A stretch of 64,000 nucleotides of DNA from assembly GCA_963513935.1 (NCBI GenBank), contig OY740765.1, positions 69,040,253-69,104,252 of the forward strand, written 5' to 3'. A model generated the notes under the pieces. The model worked only from the letters and a program-made list of their open reading frames with translations, was not told where the DNA came from and ran no database searches. Positions within the stretch are counted from its first letter, which is position 1, and the number at the start of each line of letters is the position of its first letter. The stretch comes from Aphrophora alni (lineage: Eukaryota > Arthropoda > Insecta > Hemiptera > Aphrophoridae). A program made the position numbers and the translations under genes. Of this stretch, positions 1 through 15,109 are shown in pieces.

Positions 1-570
1 TGTGTCTACATATTTTATTAATAGAAGTGTTTAAAATTTATTTAAATCTGTTAATTCGTTTAAAATATATATAAAAATATACGATGAATTTTATCGTCTC
101 ATAGCGTCGAAAATACAATTAGTTCATTTTTTTCATTGTAAAGTAATTAAATTTTATTGTATCTTGTTATGAAATTTTCACAACATTTACATATATATTC
201 TGTTATCATATTTGTTTAATTTTATTCAAAATCTATTAATTACTTCAATAGAAAATATATTTTCGACGTTACGAGACGATACAATTCATCGTCTATATTG
301 ATATATATATTTTTAAACGAATTATCAGATTTAAACAAAATTTAACACACTTCTTACTAATATATTTATACTCATTTTGTGACAAAATTATCAAGATATA
401 ATAAAATTTAATTGATTTACAACAAAAAAAACATAATTTCTCTTAAACTAATTAACAAAATGAAATAAAATTTAATAATTATGACAACACAATATATATG
501 TACATGTTGTGAAAATTTCATCAAGATACAATAAAATTTAATTACTTTACAACGAAAAAACCCCATTTCA
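1..570. repeat. AT-rich inverted-repeat cluster (fold-back)
   Basis: Bases about 15-110 are an inverted match to about 245-365, including ATACGATGAATT and TTTTCGAC segments. Bases 121-200 are an inverted match to about 485-570, around AAATTTAATTACTTTACAA. A third, weaker copy lies at 365-430. Probably diverged MITE copies; no transposase is visible, and the left edge is cut by the window. Confidence 0.6.
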
Positions 571-639
571 TCAAAACAACATTGAAATAAATTTTAACAA
601 AAAACCTAAACTTTTAGTGAACTTTAATGAAATGCAACG

Positions 640-1180
640 ATACGCCTTTATTAAATCATTTGTAACTCGAAAACCTCCGAACGGATTTGAAATATCAAAA
701 CATTTTTGAATTCATAATTAAATTTTATATAAACTATCAAAGCTAGACTTCTATAACTATCAGATCTAGACTAATAATAATTAAACGATTTTCAACCATT
801 TACCCCTATCGGTCTGGTTGAAAATAGTGTCAAATTATAATTTGTATAGGCCTAGTCTGATATTTATTTATCGATTTTGTTAAAATTTTCAGGAAATTTT
901 CTATATGACTATATAAAAAACATACGAAAATTTGAAAATGATATATACATAATTTTTTGATTTATGAACGTTTATAGCAAAATTGTAAACGATTTCTAAA
1001 TAGGCTACTGCTATTTTTATTGGTTTATTACATACGTTTATTAATCTCTGTAGTAATATTCTGATATACCAATTTATAGAAAATTTAATTGTGAATTAAA
1101 TTTTTTTTAGATAATTAACATCCGTTCAACGGTTCTCGAAATAAACACAATTTAGTAAACCCGTGTACATTAGCGTTTGA
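640..1180. repeat. Second inverted-repeat element
   Basis: About 90 bp at 645-735 (ACTCGAAAACCTCCGAACGG ...) pairs imperfectly with 1075-1165 (... CCGTTCAACGGTTCTCGA). The phrase AAAACATTTTTGAATTCA also recurs directly at 1196-1213. Looks like a non-autonomous element about 540 bp long; ends are not precise. Confidence 0.5.
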
Positions 1181-1239
1181 ATTTTATTCAAATCAAAACA
1201 TTTTTGAATTCACAATTAAATTCCATCAACAGTTGTTAA

Positions 1240-2863
<1,624 letters not shown>

Positions 2864-3571
2864 GGAAGTGCCTTTTGAAGAAATCGGCTCCTGAATAATT
2901 CCGATAATAATTTTTATTTTATATTATACCAGAGCACATTATTAATAATAACTTTTTAAATCTCTAATATTATTTAAAAGGAAATGTTTAAAACCAGTAT
3001 GGTGAATAAAAAGAATTAACACTTGAGCATAAAATTGTTATATACTCCCATTAAACAATTTTAAAACAATTTATCTTTTATCGAACAACAAACAAAATAT
3101 TTTTACACAAAATTCTTATTCATTAATACAAAATTTAAAAATGCTAGACTATTCCAGCTAGGACTACAAATAGTTTTTCCTGGACTGAAATAGTCGTATT
3201 TTCGTTTGAACACTTATTCTAGACCAAAGCAGAGTTTACTTGAATCTACTGAAATTAATATATTTAAAATTTCCCCAATGAATTTTCAATTTAAATGAGT
3301 TTACTTTTATACGAATTATTCTATAGATTTAGTGTACCCTTAACATGAAGGTCTTGAAGTTGTGAAGTTCCTTGCTGTAGATGGTTAACGGTGTCTTCAA
3401 ATTATCTCCTTTCCAACTCCTGGTTATGTGACAGTTGTTGACTGCTGGTCTTAATTACGATTCCTAGATGATTAGTCTTCCATGTAGATTTATCTTCTTA
3501 ATTCTTGATTTTCAAAATAGTTAATTTTTATAAGTTACTTTACTACATAAAATACTTGGTTTTAAAATTTA

Positions 3572-3721
3572 TTGAAGTTAATTTAGAAAAAATTGTAGAG
3601 TGACTAAAATAACGTCCTTCCTTTTCGGCGACCGATATTAGAGTTTTTAAGTTAATTAGAAAAATTTGTAGAGTGACAATAATAACGTCTACCCTGCTCG
3701 GCGACTGTTACTAGAGTATAG
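3572..3721. repeat. Two-copy ~74-bp tandem repeat
   Basis: Two successive diverged copies, each running from AAGTTAATT through TGTAGAGTGAC and ATAACGTC to CGGCGAC and TAGAGT. The surrounding 2862-5070 is AT-rich, has no recognised gene, and contains long T-rich tracts at 3890-4900. Confidence 0.7.
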
Positions 3722-5072
3722 ATCTTACGACCAATAATTTTGGCTCTCCCTTCTTGTGGGAATATTTCCCGCAAAAGGTAACCACTTTTTCTCCCTTTAG
3801 CGAAGAAATGTCTCTTCTGTTGACTTTTAAGTTTTCGGTTGAATTACTCCGTAACTTTTCTGCTAAAAGCTGTCCTAGGCTTAGTTTTCTTCTATTGTAT
3901 TAGTTTTATAAATTATTTTTCATTAAAAACCCTTTTAATTGATATTTTAATCTTTTTATTATTTCGGTTTTCTTCCGTTGACTGTTGGTCATTGGAGTAG
4001 GGCTGCTAATCCGTGACGTCACACTACCTGAGCTCAGATTTCCTGTCAAATCTGGAAAACTCTGAATAAGAACACTTTTTCGTTATTTTTGCTGTAACTT
4101 TTGAACGGTTGGTCCGATTTTCAGTTTCTCTTCGCATTCCTCTTTTCTACATTCTTGAGGGTCTTGACAAACTTGATTCGACGTTTTCGGCCGCGTATTT
4201 CTCGAGTTACCGCACTTTTTACGATTGTCCATTTTATCACAAACTAACTTTTTTCCTAAGTTTTTTTTTCAAAATTCTTTTGCACTAAAGTTATTCTCCT
4301 GGTCCTATAACGGTAATAACCTTTTAGTTTTTCGTCGTAGCTCGCTTGGTTCGTGAGTTATTATGCTTGAAGTCGTGACTTTTTGATCGTCGTATTTTTC
4401 GTATATAAAATCCCCCCCCATTATTTTTTTCAACTCTGCTCTGTTATTTTACATTCATATACATTTATTATATATACGGTAACCTATTACTTTTTTATCC
4501 CCTTTAAACTTATATTTAACCGCTTTTGGGCTTAACTTTTTAGTTTTTGTTATTATTATTTCTCCCCCATTTTAACTTTAATTATTTTTCTGACCACATA
4601 TTTTTTTCCCTACTAGTGTCTTTTCATTTTCTTTTATTAGGTTTATTTATTTAATTCCCCTTTCACCTTTAAAATCTCAAAAAACTCTCCAAGAATGACT
4701 TTTCAAGTCCTTTTTCAACTTATTATTAGGGCCTACTTCATTTTTATTGTCAATTATTATTATGTCCCCTACGGTTTATGACTCTATTGCTTTTGATTTT
4801 TAATTTTCCCCTTTTTGCAAATTTTAGGTTTTTTAGCCCATCTTATTTCCTTAACTTTTTTGTTTTAAGTTCAATTACATTATTTTATTTTTTGATATTA
4901 TTAATCGGCTGCTTCTACTTAATAATGGAATCACTAAAACTGTTTCGTCAAGTTCAGACATGCCAGATTTTGGCTTGACGTCATCGCCTTTACCGCATTC
5001 CAACTTTACGATGTTTTTAGCGCGGCAATTTAAATTAGCCTTGAGACGACTGACTTTTCCAAGCCATCTCAA

Positions 5073-5083
5073 CGCGCGCGCGC

Positions 5084-5123
<40 letters not shown>
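5073..5123. repeat. (CG)n(CA)n microsatellite
   Basis: CG repeats pass into a CA run. Long open frames across it on both strands are products of the dinucleotide, not genes. Confidence 0.95.
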
Positions 5124-5125
<2 letters not shown>

Positions 5126-6599
5126 AATTTTGTAGATGTTTAAATTTTTCATTTTTATATATTGCCGTCTATTTAGTTAACCTTATTATTATTTTAATGC
5201 AAAGGCTTATTACTAATAAATATATTTCAATTTTTAAAGCAAATCAAGCACATTTGTGCAAAATTATTGGTTAAACCTATTTAATTCTGTGAAATAGGTT
5301 AGGATGGGACAATCATTCTCAATAGTGTCTAGGTAGAAGTAAATTTAGTGGATTCTTATGAATACTGTATAGTTTTACTGCATATAAGCTAGACTTAATT
5401 AATTTCTATTATAAATGTAAGGTGAACCAATAAGGAATAATGAGGTACTGTAGGCTATTTACATGGCTGTAATATATAACATGTTTGGGTAAGTTAATAC
5501 GAAATTACCTATTAAGCCAACTAAAAATTTTATCTACAGTATAGATTCCTTAATATTATGTGAATTGTGTGTTGATATTTAGAGTAATAAATAGTATATA
5601 TAGCAATAACACTAATTTGTTAAAACTTGTTAAAAAACTAAGTATTTTTTAATAGTGTTCAAAAATTTTGAATTTTAGGTTCTTGGATAAATTAAACACT
5701 TATTATTTCAAATATTTTATTATCAAACTGACTTTTTCTTAGGTCCCTACCTGTACCCAAAAATTTAACATATTGAAACACTAAAGGGATATTTTAGTGA
5801 CTTTCTCCACTCATTAGATTATAGCCTAATAGATCAAATTGAGATTACATAAAATGTTTATTAACGTGTTTGTCATATTGCTAGATTTCCTTTCGGTCCA
5901 TGTTAGGTACGGCATTTAAAATTAAAGCAAGTGAGGCGACAATTGTTCCTATATAAAACTAATTAGGATGACCAACAACAAACTTAACCAGAATCTCTAA
6001 TCAGAAGTCGAAAACTAAAGGACAATTTAAAATTCCTTCTACATCATCATCTTGTACACATTTTTATCTAGTTTTGTACAAGTGCTAAAAGGTTATAGAT
6101 TAAAAAATTAGTTATCTTTAAATCCAAACCAATTCAAATGTTGTGTTGAATTACCATGATCTTGACTTCTTCATCAATTTTTACATAATTTCAATGATCC
6201 ACCTGGATTATTGTTATTGTCTTTCTAAAATATGACTAGTCAACTTTTTTATACTTTTTGTACAATCCTTAATCCCTAAGATTATCCACACGTCTAACGA
6301 AGAGTTAAAGTTTTCTACATTTATTCTTTTCACATGATCTACATTCCTTATAATATTAGTGTTCTCCCTTAGTGTCCAAAATGTAATAGATAAGATATCT
6401 ATCTATCCAGTATATGTTTTGCATAAAAACAAAACATTTTGAGTTTTTGAGCTTCCATAAATCAGATAATGCATGAGAAAACATATGTTGACAAGATGCA
6501 TGTCACTACCTCCTCCCCTAAAAAACTAAGCCAAAATAGTATGGATAATTTATTTTAAGTAGGTTTTAGATTTATAAAAAGGGGTTAGGAGGATTATGA
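5124..6599. other. AT-rich stretch, nothing recognised
   Basis: No coding similarity, clear repeat or RNA gene is visible on either strand. Confidence 0.5.
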
Positions 6600-7110
6600 C
6601 CTCTGACACTGCAACCTAAGTCTGCACTTGCACACCTTACTGTGCAACTAGTACCTAGGTTCTAATTTAACAGATTAGTTCCTTCAACAAGTTTTAATAA
6701 TCCATTGATTAGTTCGTCTTAGTAGAGTCGGTAGGTGGGTGTGAACCAAATAATGTTTACATAGTGTTTTTGCCAACAATTTTATCATCTAAATCACCTT
6801 TGCTGATGTTGAGATGTTTGAACCTATCTCTAATCATATCAAACACAGGATATCTTGGTTCAGTCAATGTCTTCGCAACTTCCTGAGATTGAAGTGAAAC
6901 AAGTGAGATTAGGATTGGCCCCATCATGGTCCACATCTATCTTACTTTCACTCCTTGTGTCATCTTCATTGAGTTCCCCTATAAATATTTTAGTTTGGTT
7001 AAATATTTGATTATTTGTTGCCATTGTATACCCATGAATAGCAAGGATATTATGTGGTCAACCTGAGCAGAGCTACACATACACAGGTTAAACCAAATTA
7101 AAACTTTATG
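6600..7110. repeat. Dispersed repeat, copy 1
   Basis: Shares ordered blocks with 50860-51420: CCTAGGTTCTAAT, GTTTTAATAATCCA, TGATGTTGAGAT, GTGAGATTAGGATTGGCC (AGCC in the other copy), TCCACATCTAT, TTCATTGAGTTCCC and CTGAGCAGAGC. Diverged copies of one transposable-element segment; the reverse strand may be a LINE ORF1, which I could not confirm. Confidence 0.6.
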
Positions 7111-10100
7111 ATTTTATTTTTCAATGTTTAATTTCATGTAAGAAGAAGCATCTTCCCATATCAGATGACAATTTATAATATTATTTACTCTAAACTTTGT
7201 GATCGATTTAATAACTCTAGAGTTAAAAAAAAACAGTTATTTACACAATATTCAATACATCACATTATACACCTTACACTCCAAATGAGACAGTTCTTAG
7301 TAGTAAAAGTTGGTGATTCACTTATCTTTGATATGCTTACAACGATTGTAAAATTGCAATTCCACTATTGGTAATTTCAATGATAGACTGTGAGATGTGA
7401 TTCTTGTCACTTTGACTATTAGTTTATTTTCTATGTGATTACTAACCTAATGCTACCATATCTCAAATCAGAAGAAAGCCCCCAATCAAGGAGTTCATCA
7501 TAAAGTTAACAAAGCCCCTTACATCAAGTAAAGAAAGCTCTAAACATGAGCATACATCTTCTATTGTGACAGACTCTGGAATCCCGCAAGAGCACAAGAA
7601 AAGATCCTTGAAGTCATTATTGATCCCCTTAATAATGACCTTGAAGTCTTGTCATTGATCCCCTTAACATTAGTTAAAAACATAAAATTATTCCTAAATT
7701 ACAAAAACAAACCGAAATCAAATCCAAGCTACTCTTATGAAATTCAAATTTAAAAACAGTGAAAAAAATTAAGTTCTATCTTTATTTTGCAAATCAAACT
7801 TTAAAATAATTAAATTTTATCACTCAAAAGTCACTAGATTAATAATATAGTCATTAACATAATTTATATTGTAGCAAATAAAGTTACAGAATTTTTCTTT
7901 TATAGAGGACATTATCAGGAAACACAGTTTTTATTACTTTACGATGAATTTTAAGCACAAAATCACATTTACTTGTTGACAATATATTACCTATTTACAG
8001 AAACAACACTATGCAATCACTTAAATCACTGATAATCACTCTTTAAAAATTCTATTATTTGTTTTTAGCAATCACCACATTCACTATTGTTAACAGATCA
8101 CCATTAGTTCCATCACTAGTTCTTAGACAAGAGAGACATAAGAGAGTCTGAATAACATGGGTTTAAATGGTCTAACAGAAATTGGTTAGAGTGTTGCGAG
8201 AGTAGAGGAATAACAATGCTTTTGCCTTTGTCTATTTGTGATAGTTATACAATTTCCTGTGTCCTCTGCACATATCATGCAATATTTTTGGTTGTCAGTT
8301 CTTAAGTTGTTACTAAGATAACAATTTGTTACTCATATGAATTAGAAAGATAGTGATAGAATTCTTGAAGATAGTGAGTTCAAGCAAAAAGATATTAAAC
8401 TTGACTTTCTTGATGATGAGTTTAAACAAAATATAGCAAACTTGACTTCCTGAAGATATCGAGTTTAAGCAAAAAGATAGTTAAAAAATTCCATGGATAA
8501 AAATATTTAAACATATCAAGCTAAAACTAAAACTTCCAACTTCTAATGAAGAGTTTACAAGAAGCAATGGTGGAGAGAGGGGTGTAAAAAAAAACGGCTT
8601 GTCATAGGAAACAAAAGTCCTTACATGCCACTGGCTCTGCACAGTATGAAATTTTACATTGATTTAGTAATAGTAACTTGTGGTTCTGAAAATAGATAAA
8701 GTGCTAAAGAAAAACATACATCAGCAAAATATTAATAACAAAAAATCATTAAATACTACTGTAAACAACATGTGCTCAAAATTCTTCTTCAGAAAGTTCA
8801 ATTGATTTATTGTCTGATGGTTTACAATTAACCATTTGAACAAGAAACATACTTTAATTTAAATAATAGTGTATATTATTTGTTAAATTTTCCTAGAAAT
8901 CACAATGGACTATTACATAACCTTTGAACATGCACACTCACAAAAATCTTAAGATAGCAGGCTTACAATTGGTAAACAACGAACATAACAGCCCAGACTT
9001 GCAAGTCCGGCACTCAGCTCAGACCAGATTAATAATTAATTGGATTAATTTATCAAGTATATTTTTAAGTCATGGTGGTTATAGCAATATCACAAACTTT
9101 AACTTAAACAAGGAATTTTATAACTTAAATTTGATTTAAACATGCTGTTAAAGTTAATTATATTATACTTGTTGGAAGGTTTTTTTGCTTATCTACTACA
9201 TGATTTAGACAATTTTAGTTTTCTTCATGTCTTATTGAAAAAACTTCAATCCAGAGACAATTGCTAAAAAAAGTCATCTTTTGAAAATGGATTGCTGTTT
9301 CTTGAGAGCTTTAAGTCAAATTAATACAAAGTTTTTATAAATTCAGCCTATAATATGAGGATTTTAAAATCTATCAAATAAATTTACCTTTCGCAAGCTT
9401 TTATAACAAGTACCACCTCATACTAATTTGTGAACAATAACATTCCATTTTTTGCAAATCAGTGTATTTTCTTACCATAAGTTCAATGAATTGCATTATA
9501 AATAAAACATGACAATAATTTTAGTACAGCAGACTAACGCTCAGTGAAAAACCCATTGTTAGGCAAAACAAAACCTTAGTAAGATGCATTCTCTATACAA
9601 ATAAGAATAGAATCATTGTATTTATTATTAGCCAACTATCCTGGTATGTATGGCTACTATATAAATGAAAATCATGGGAGTTATGAGGTTACGGTACTTA
9701 TTATTTTATTATACTTTATTATCCAATTCTCCATAAAAGGCAAATAAACGCAAAAGGTTATGGTTACTTTCACATATTCTGATGACTGGGACAGTATTAT
9801 CAGATAGTGTTAAATTGCCAATCAAAGATGTTATAAAGTTTCTATAACAAAATACTTCAAATTACCTTTCACTCTCTAGAGGTTAAACATCTCCATAGTG
9901 ACCAAATAAATAATGTGTAACAAAAAAAATTATAACAGCATATGAGTCTCTCTAAGATATGCATCTAAAAATTTCCACCTATCCTCAACATTTTCAAACT
10001 TAAAACCGATGCAAAATTCCATATCTTTGATTATCTAGTCACCAGATAGGGTTACTTAATTTTTAACTCTTCTGATGATCTTCACTTCAATCATATTGAA

Positions 10101-11460
10101 TCCCTCATTTTGGACAAATCCAAGGTTCAGATTCCTTTCACAGTTAAGAAAAATAAGTCCTAGGGATGTATTTTCCCCCTCAACTCTCATTACAAAAGTT
10201 ACAGCAAAATACTTAGGGATAAGACCTACTGAGTAGTGCCCGCATCTGCACAGTTCAGGATTCAGAACTTTGATTCCACACTAAACCCATGAAATTTGAG
10301 TTAATTACATAATCTCTGCCCTAGAATGTTCTTAAATATTCACCTATTGCAGATGGATTCTGGAGCTGATCTATCCAATCTTTCCTTCTTTGACCCTTCT
10401 CTCTTAATTTATGGGGCCAAATCACAACTCTCTTCAACCTTGTAGCCAACTCTCCAGCCACCTAAAACTTTTATTAGTACCCCTACTAAAGCTTACAAAA
10501 TTCTAATGGTCTTATATATTCAGCATCTTCACTATATTCCTCAAAATCAATTTGAGAGCTTCCACCTATTTATCAGATTTCAATATGGAATCTGATATAT
10601 TCCTATTTTGGACAGAGCAGCTGTGCTAAACTCCAAGTTCATTGAAAGAGCCTCTAAGTTCATGTTCATTAACTCCTTGATTAAGTTGGCAGTTGCTTAG
10701 GAACGAGGAAGTGTATTGCAGGGTAAGTGTACAAGAGGGAGTATTATGCTTTGTGAGAGCTACCTCTCACTGCAACTACAGTAGAAATGAACGTATGTGA
10801 ACTGTCATTGAAAATGATACTGAACACATTACAATTCCTGATTTTTTTAAATTAATTTAGATAAAAGACAAATTTATTGGGTTTTTAAATCATGGTACAT
10901 TTCAAATAAGATTCCTCTTAAAGGTATTGAAAAACCAATGACCTGAAATTATTATCACTTTGATAACAATTATGGATCACTAATGTAGTGGCACAGCCAC
11001 GGGGTAGGGGGTTAATGGAACTTAGGTCCCTCCCAATGTTCCATGGCTGTTGATAAGTATGACTATTCATCAATAACTTCTATAATAAGCCTGGGATGTG
11101 TGTGAACAATGTTGATTATTTTTAAATACACATTCTGAATAATTTATAGAAAACATTTTAAAACATTTTTTAAATCTTATGTCTTTCCCTAAAATTCATG
11201 GTGATGCAATGTTACATTTTTAAACACCCTTGCTGTTTTTCATAATGAAAAATTACCTCACTGTAATGTCTTTAAAATATTTTATATATAAAATTTCTTT
11301 TAAAATTATTAAGACTTATACCATATTTAAGGAGGTGACAATCTTCCAAAGGCAGCATTTCACACAATGATAGTGTGGGATTTTTATCCAATAAAAACAC
11401 CTCCAGTTATCATAACCAGTCCACAAACCGACAAATGATTTTCTTTTCTTATAAGTTTGC
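7111..11460. other. AT-rich stretch, no gene established
   Basis: No host exon recognised. At about 10355-10470 the + strand can be read with an MDSGADLS motif, like the D-S/T-G active site of retroviral-type aspartyl proteases, but the frame around it is broken and no neighbouring domain supports it. Confidence 0.4.
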
Positions 11461-11502
11461 TGCGGTTGAGAATTAAAAAAAATATATAAACCCTTAGCTT
11501 GG

Positions 11503-14500
11503 TTAAGCTATCAGATCATGTGGCTTCTTTCTGCTAAGGCGACGAATGTCACTGCCTAAATCCAGTACACTTTGCATTTCAGGATTTGCATGCTTCTTGT
11601 AAGTGCTTGTCATGTCTGGATGCATACCTCTTCATCTCTTCCATTACCAGATCATTTTGCAAGTCATGATGGAGACCTTTGTTCCATGGAGCATCAACTA
11701 CTCCCCGCAGTACATTGTTCTGAAATTTTTGAATCATCTGAGCATTCGTTCTCTTTGTACAGCCCCATAATTGAATGCCATACATTCAAACTGGTTTGCC
11801 GGTTATTTCCTTATAAAGTAAAATTTTGTTCTCAATCAACAGTCCGGAGTTACGTCCGAGCAACCAGTACAGATTTTGATACTTGATGTTCAACTCCTTT
11901 TTATTTCTTCACATGCTCCTTCTACTTGAGCTTTGCATCCAGGGCCATACCCAAGTATTTAGCAGTATTAGCGTAGGGTATGATTTGGTTGTTAATGCTT
12001 ACATGGCATTTCTATCTTCTTGTATGTAAAATTTATATGTGTAGATTTGTATTAATTAAGTTTTATGTGCCATAATTGCGTCCAGTTTACTACTTTATTC
12101 ACAGCTTTTTGTAGCTTATTCCTGGTATCATCAATGTTGGTGTCAACTGGGAGAATTGCTGTGTCATCTGCAAATATTGCTTTCATAGTTTCATCATCAT
12201 ATACAATGTCTCTGGTGTACAATAAATAGAGTACAGGGCCGAGGACACTTTCGTGGAGAACACCTCCTGCCACATCCTTTAAGTCAGAAAATTTTGAGCT
12301 GTATCAAACCTTTAAACCATCTGTCTGTTAGATATGATCTGAGAATCTCTAAATATGGTTTAGGAAGATCTCTATGCAATTTGTAAATGATGCCTCTATG
12401 CCAAACCTTGTCAGATGCTTGTTCAACATCAAGAAACACTACACAGCAAATTTTACTTTTTTATAATAATTTGTTTTCGCCATTCCGAATATTGTTATAT
12501 TAATTCAAATATATAAGACTTACCGTCATCAATATTCTGTTTGCGTCGTTCAAACGACGGCCGTTTCGGCTATTCAGCCATTATCAGTTGTAAAGTAATC
12601 TGGTTTCCCTTCGTCAATTACAAACACTTATACACATTACACAAGAGCAAAATTACACACGAAACACTTACACGTACATACGATTAAAATTGATTCATGA
12701 ATCATTGTCTACGTCCTTACTGCACACAGTCCCGAATATTACTGGTATCACAGCTTGACATTGGGAGGGGTTGGTATCAAGCTGTGATACCAGTAATATT
12801 CGGGACTGTGTGCAGTAAGGACGTAGACAATGATTCATGAATCAATTTTAATCGTATGTACGTGTAAGTGTTTCGTGTGTAATTTTGCTCTTGTGTAATG
12901 TGTATAAGTGTTTGTAATTGACGAAGGGAAACCAGATTACTTTACAACTTGATAATGGCTGAATAGCCGAAATGGCCGTCGTTTGAATGGCGCAAACAGA
13001 ATATTGACAACGGTAAGTCTTATACATTTGAATTTACTTTTTTCGAGTGCGTTTTCCACAATATTGGTTATGCAGTGTATCTGGTCTATTGTCAAATGTT
13101 TGCTCTTCTGAAGCCAAATTGATGGTTGGGTATCAGTCTTCTTCTCATTATGTTGTGATCAAGTCTTTTCAGGAGTAGTTTTTCAAATATCTTTGACATT
13201 ATGGGCAATATAGAAATTGGTCTACACGATGTGACTCTGTGGGTGGTTTTCCCTGATTTGGTATGACAATAACTTTTGCAATTTTCCAGAGACGAGAACG
13301 TATTGGAGGTTTAAGCAGGTATTAATTGTGTATTGTAATTTAATGAGTGCTTTCTCTGGCAGCTCCTTAATAATTCATCCCATAATAAGATAAAAACCAG
13401 GCCTTTTTTGTTGTTGAGGTGTCTACAAATGTGTTTGAGTTGTTTGAGAGAGACAAATGGGATCTCAACATCATCTATTTTATCTACAAACATTGTGTAT
13501 TCTTTATCTGTAAGTAGTTGGAAAGGTTTAAAAACATTTGACAGGTGGTCTGCAAAGAGATCAGCTTTCTTCTTTGAGTGTCCAACCCATGAACCATCCT
13601 GAATTCTAAAGGGTGGGTCCTGAAAAATCACCTCGCTGCCTTCCAGAATAAGTAGTTTGGTTTTTCATCAGCAATCAGACTACTTTAGGAATTGTCTAAC
13701 AGACTCATTTTTGAATTTTGTTGTTACAGTTTTCACTTGATTGCTAAGATGGTTAGCATTGATTTTATCACAGGGAAATCTTGATTGTAACCACTTTCTT
13801 CGAGCTATGTGATATTATTTCTTTAAAAAAACAAGTTTTAGTTAGAGCCACTTTAGTTAAGAGCATGATGTCAAATAAGTTGCTTAATAGCTATGAAAGC
13901 ATTTTCATTGCTAAAACTGATAGTGACTCAAATAAGGGTCCTATTCCTAATTCAACTTTATTCTCTTTGTTAAAACCTTGGAAATCTTGACGTCATGTTA
14001 GGTTTTTTCGATTCAATATAGTTTTTGTTTTAATGTACATGTTACTTTTAGTTCTTGATGTAGTTTTTTGTTTTATGCACATTCTATGTTTTGTATTGAA
14101 GTAGTTTTAAGGTATATTGTTATCTGTAAATCTAAAACTTTTTGTTTTTGCTTTGTGGATTATTAATATCACAAAGTCATATCATGCTTTTTGACCCCTA
14201 ACTAAATTTTTATTGTTATTATGCACATGTTATGTTTTATATTTAAAGGAGTTTTAAGATATAATTGTTATCTGTAAAAATTGTTGCCGCCATTGCCATA
14301 TTCAACCTACGGGTTTCCCAAGGACAGGATTGTGTACTGTTAACCGCTTTCATCGAAGTCATTGACATGGTTCTACTTTGATAGGCCAAACTACCAGAAG
14401 TAGGGTGGAGGGGAGAATATGGCATTTTAGTTTTTAAGATTTCATATATTGTTTGTATTATTTCAGATTCCTTCGATGATAGTAACTTGGTTACCAAAAT

Positions 14501-15070
14501 GTACATCAGGGACTATAATAACATAAGGCAAATTAATATTTTATTTTATTTGTGTTTGTGTTATTGTACCAAACTTGTGGTAGGGATTTCAGTGTTTTAT
14601 ATTGTTCACATTCACCACAGTGCTCATTGAACATCTATCCCCTCCAATGACGAAGTAGTTTACCAATGTCTTGAAAAGGTTGAAATAGTCATCTTCCTTG
14701 AGGAGTGACCTAGGCGGGCAGTAAATGGCCATAACTTTGAATTCTTTGTTCTTCATTTGAATATTAATAGTGTCAGTTGTACTATTTGTTTTTTAGTCAG
14801 AGGCTCTTCATTATGATGGGTGTTGTTTTTTTAGTAGTACTGCCATACCCTCTCGTGCTGTATTGTCCGGATGTGGAGTGTAGTAACAGGTAAAGTTTGG
14901 TATTTTGACATATGACTGGTTTGTGAGATGAGTTTCTGAAATCAGACATAAGGAAAATTTTTCATTTCTAAGAAGTTTCAATTCTTAGATGTTTCTAATA
15001 TTTTCAATTCGGTTAGATGTTGGAGTAATCCATTCACATTCCATATGGCTATTTCAAACAAGTTAGTCAT
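11503..15070 (-). pseudogene. Jockey ORF2 (endonuclease-reverse transcriptase), broken
   Basis: Starts at 15070 with MTNLFEIAIWNVNGL, the usual APE endonuclease opening, followed by LISETHLT (about 14935), AIYCPPR and NYFVIGGD (about 14620). Reverse transcriptase pieces follow: a fingers segment at 13630-13320; VVFLDVEQASD and DKVWHRG near 12440-12390; SVLGPVLYLLY and FADDTAIL (the catalytic ADD) at 12245-12155. Then come YGIQLWG and VDAPW at 11780-11690, and a terminus IRRLSRKKPHDL ending at 11503. This mirrors Jockey ORF2 in order. It is disabled by frame breaks, by the fold-back insertion at 12463-13032 and by unrecognised sequence at 13800-14520. Confidence 0.88.
12463..13032. mobile_element. 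Fold-back element inside Jockey ORF2
   Basis: Two nearly identical 258-bp arms, 12501-12758 and 12777-13034, are separated by only 18 bp and would form an almost perfect hairpin. Eleven bases, TTTACTTTTTT, occur on both sides at 12452-12462 and 13033-13043. Removing one copy and the element rejoins the Jockey reading frame around KFAVVFLDV, which supports them as a target-site duplication. The arms contain no coding sequence. Superfamily unknown. Confidence 0.88.
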
Positions 15071-15109
15071 TTTTGGTTCTTGCTCTTAATTTTTTCCCTA
15101 TTTTTTCCT

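Noticed and set aside
4875..5274. Open frames of 82 and 104 codons across the CA/CG repeat
   Set aside because: Produced by the dinucleotide tract; encode poly(Val-Cys) or poly(His-Thr), with no similarity elsewhere.
10355..10470. MDSGADLS motif suggesting an LTR retrotransposon protease
   Set aside because: A short motif in a broken frame with no gag, RT or LTR nearby; not enough to annotate.
13781..13990. 69-codon forward frame inside the Jockey element
   Set aside because: No similarity recognised; lies in an unidentified insert and has no supporting signals.
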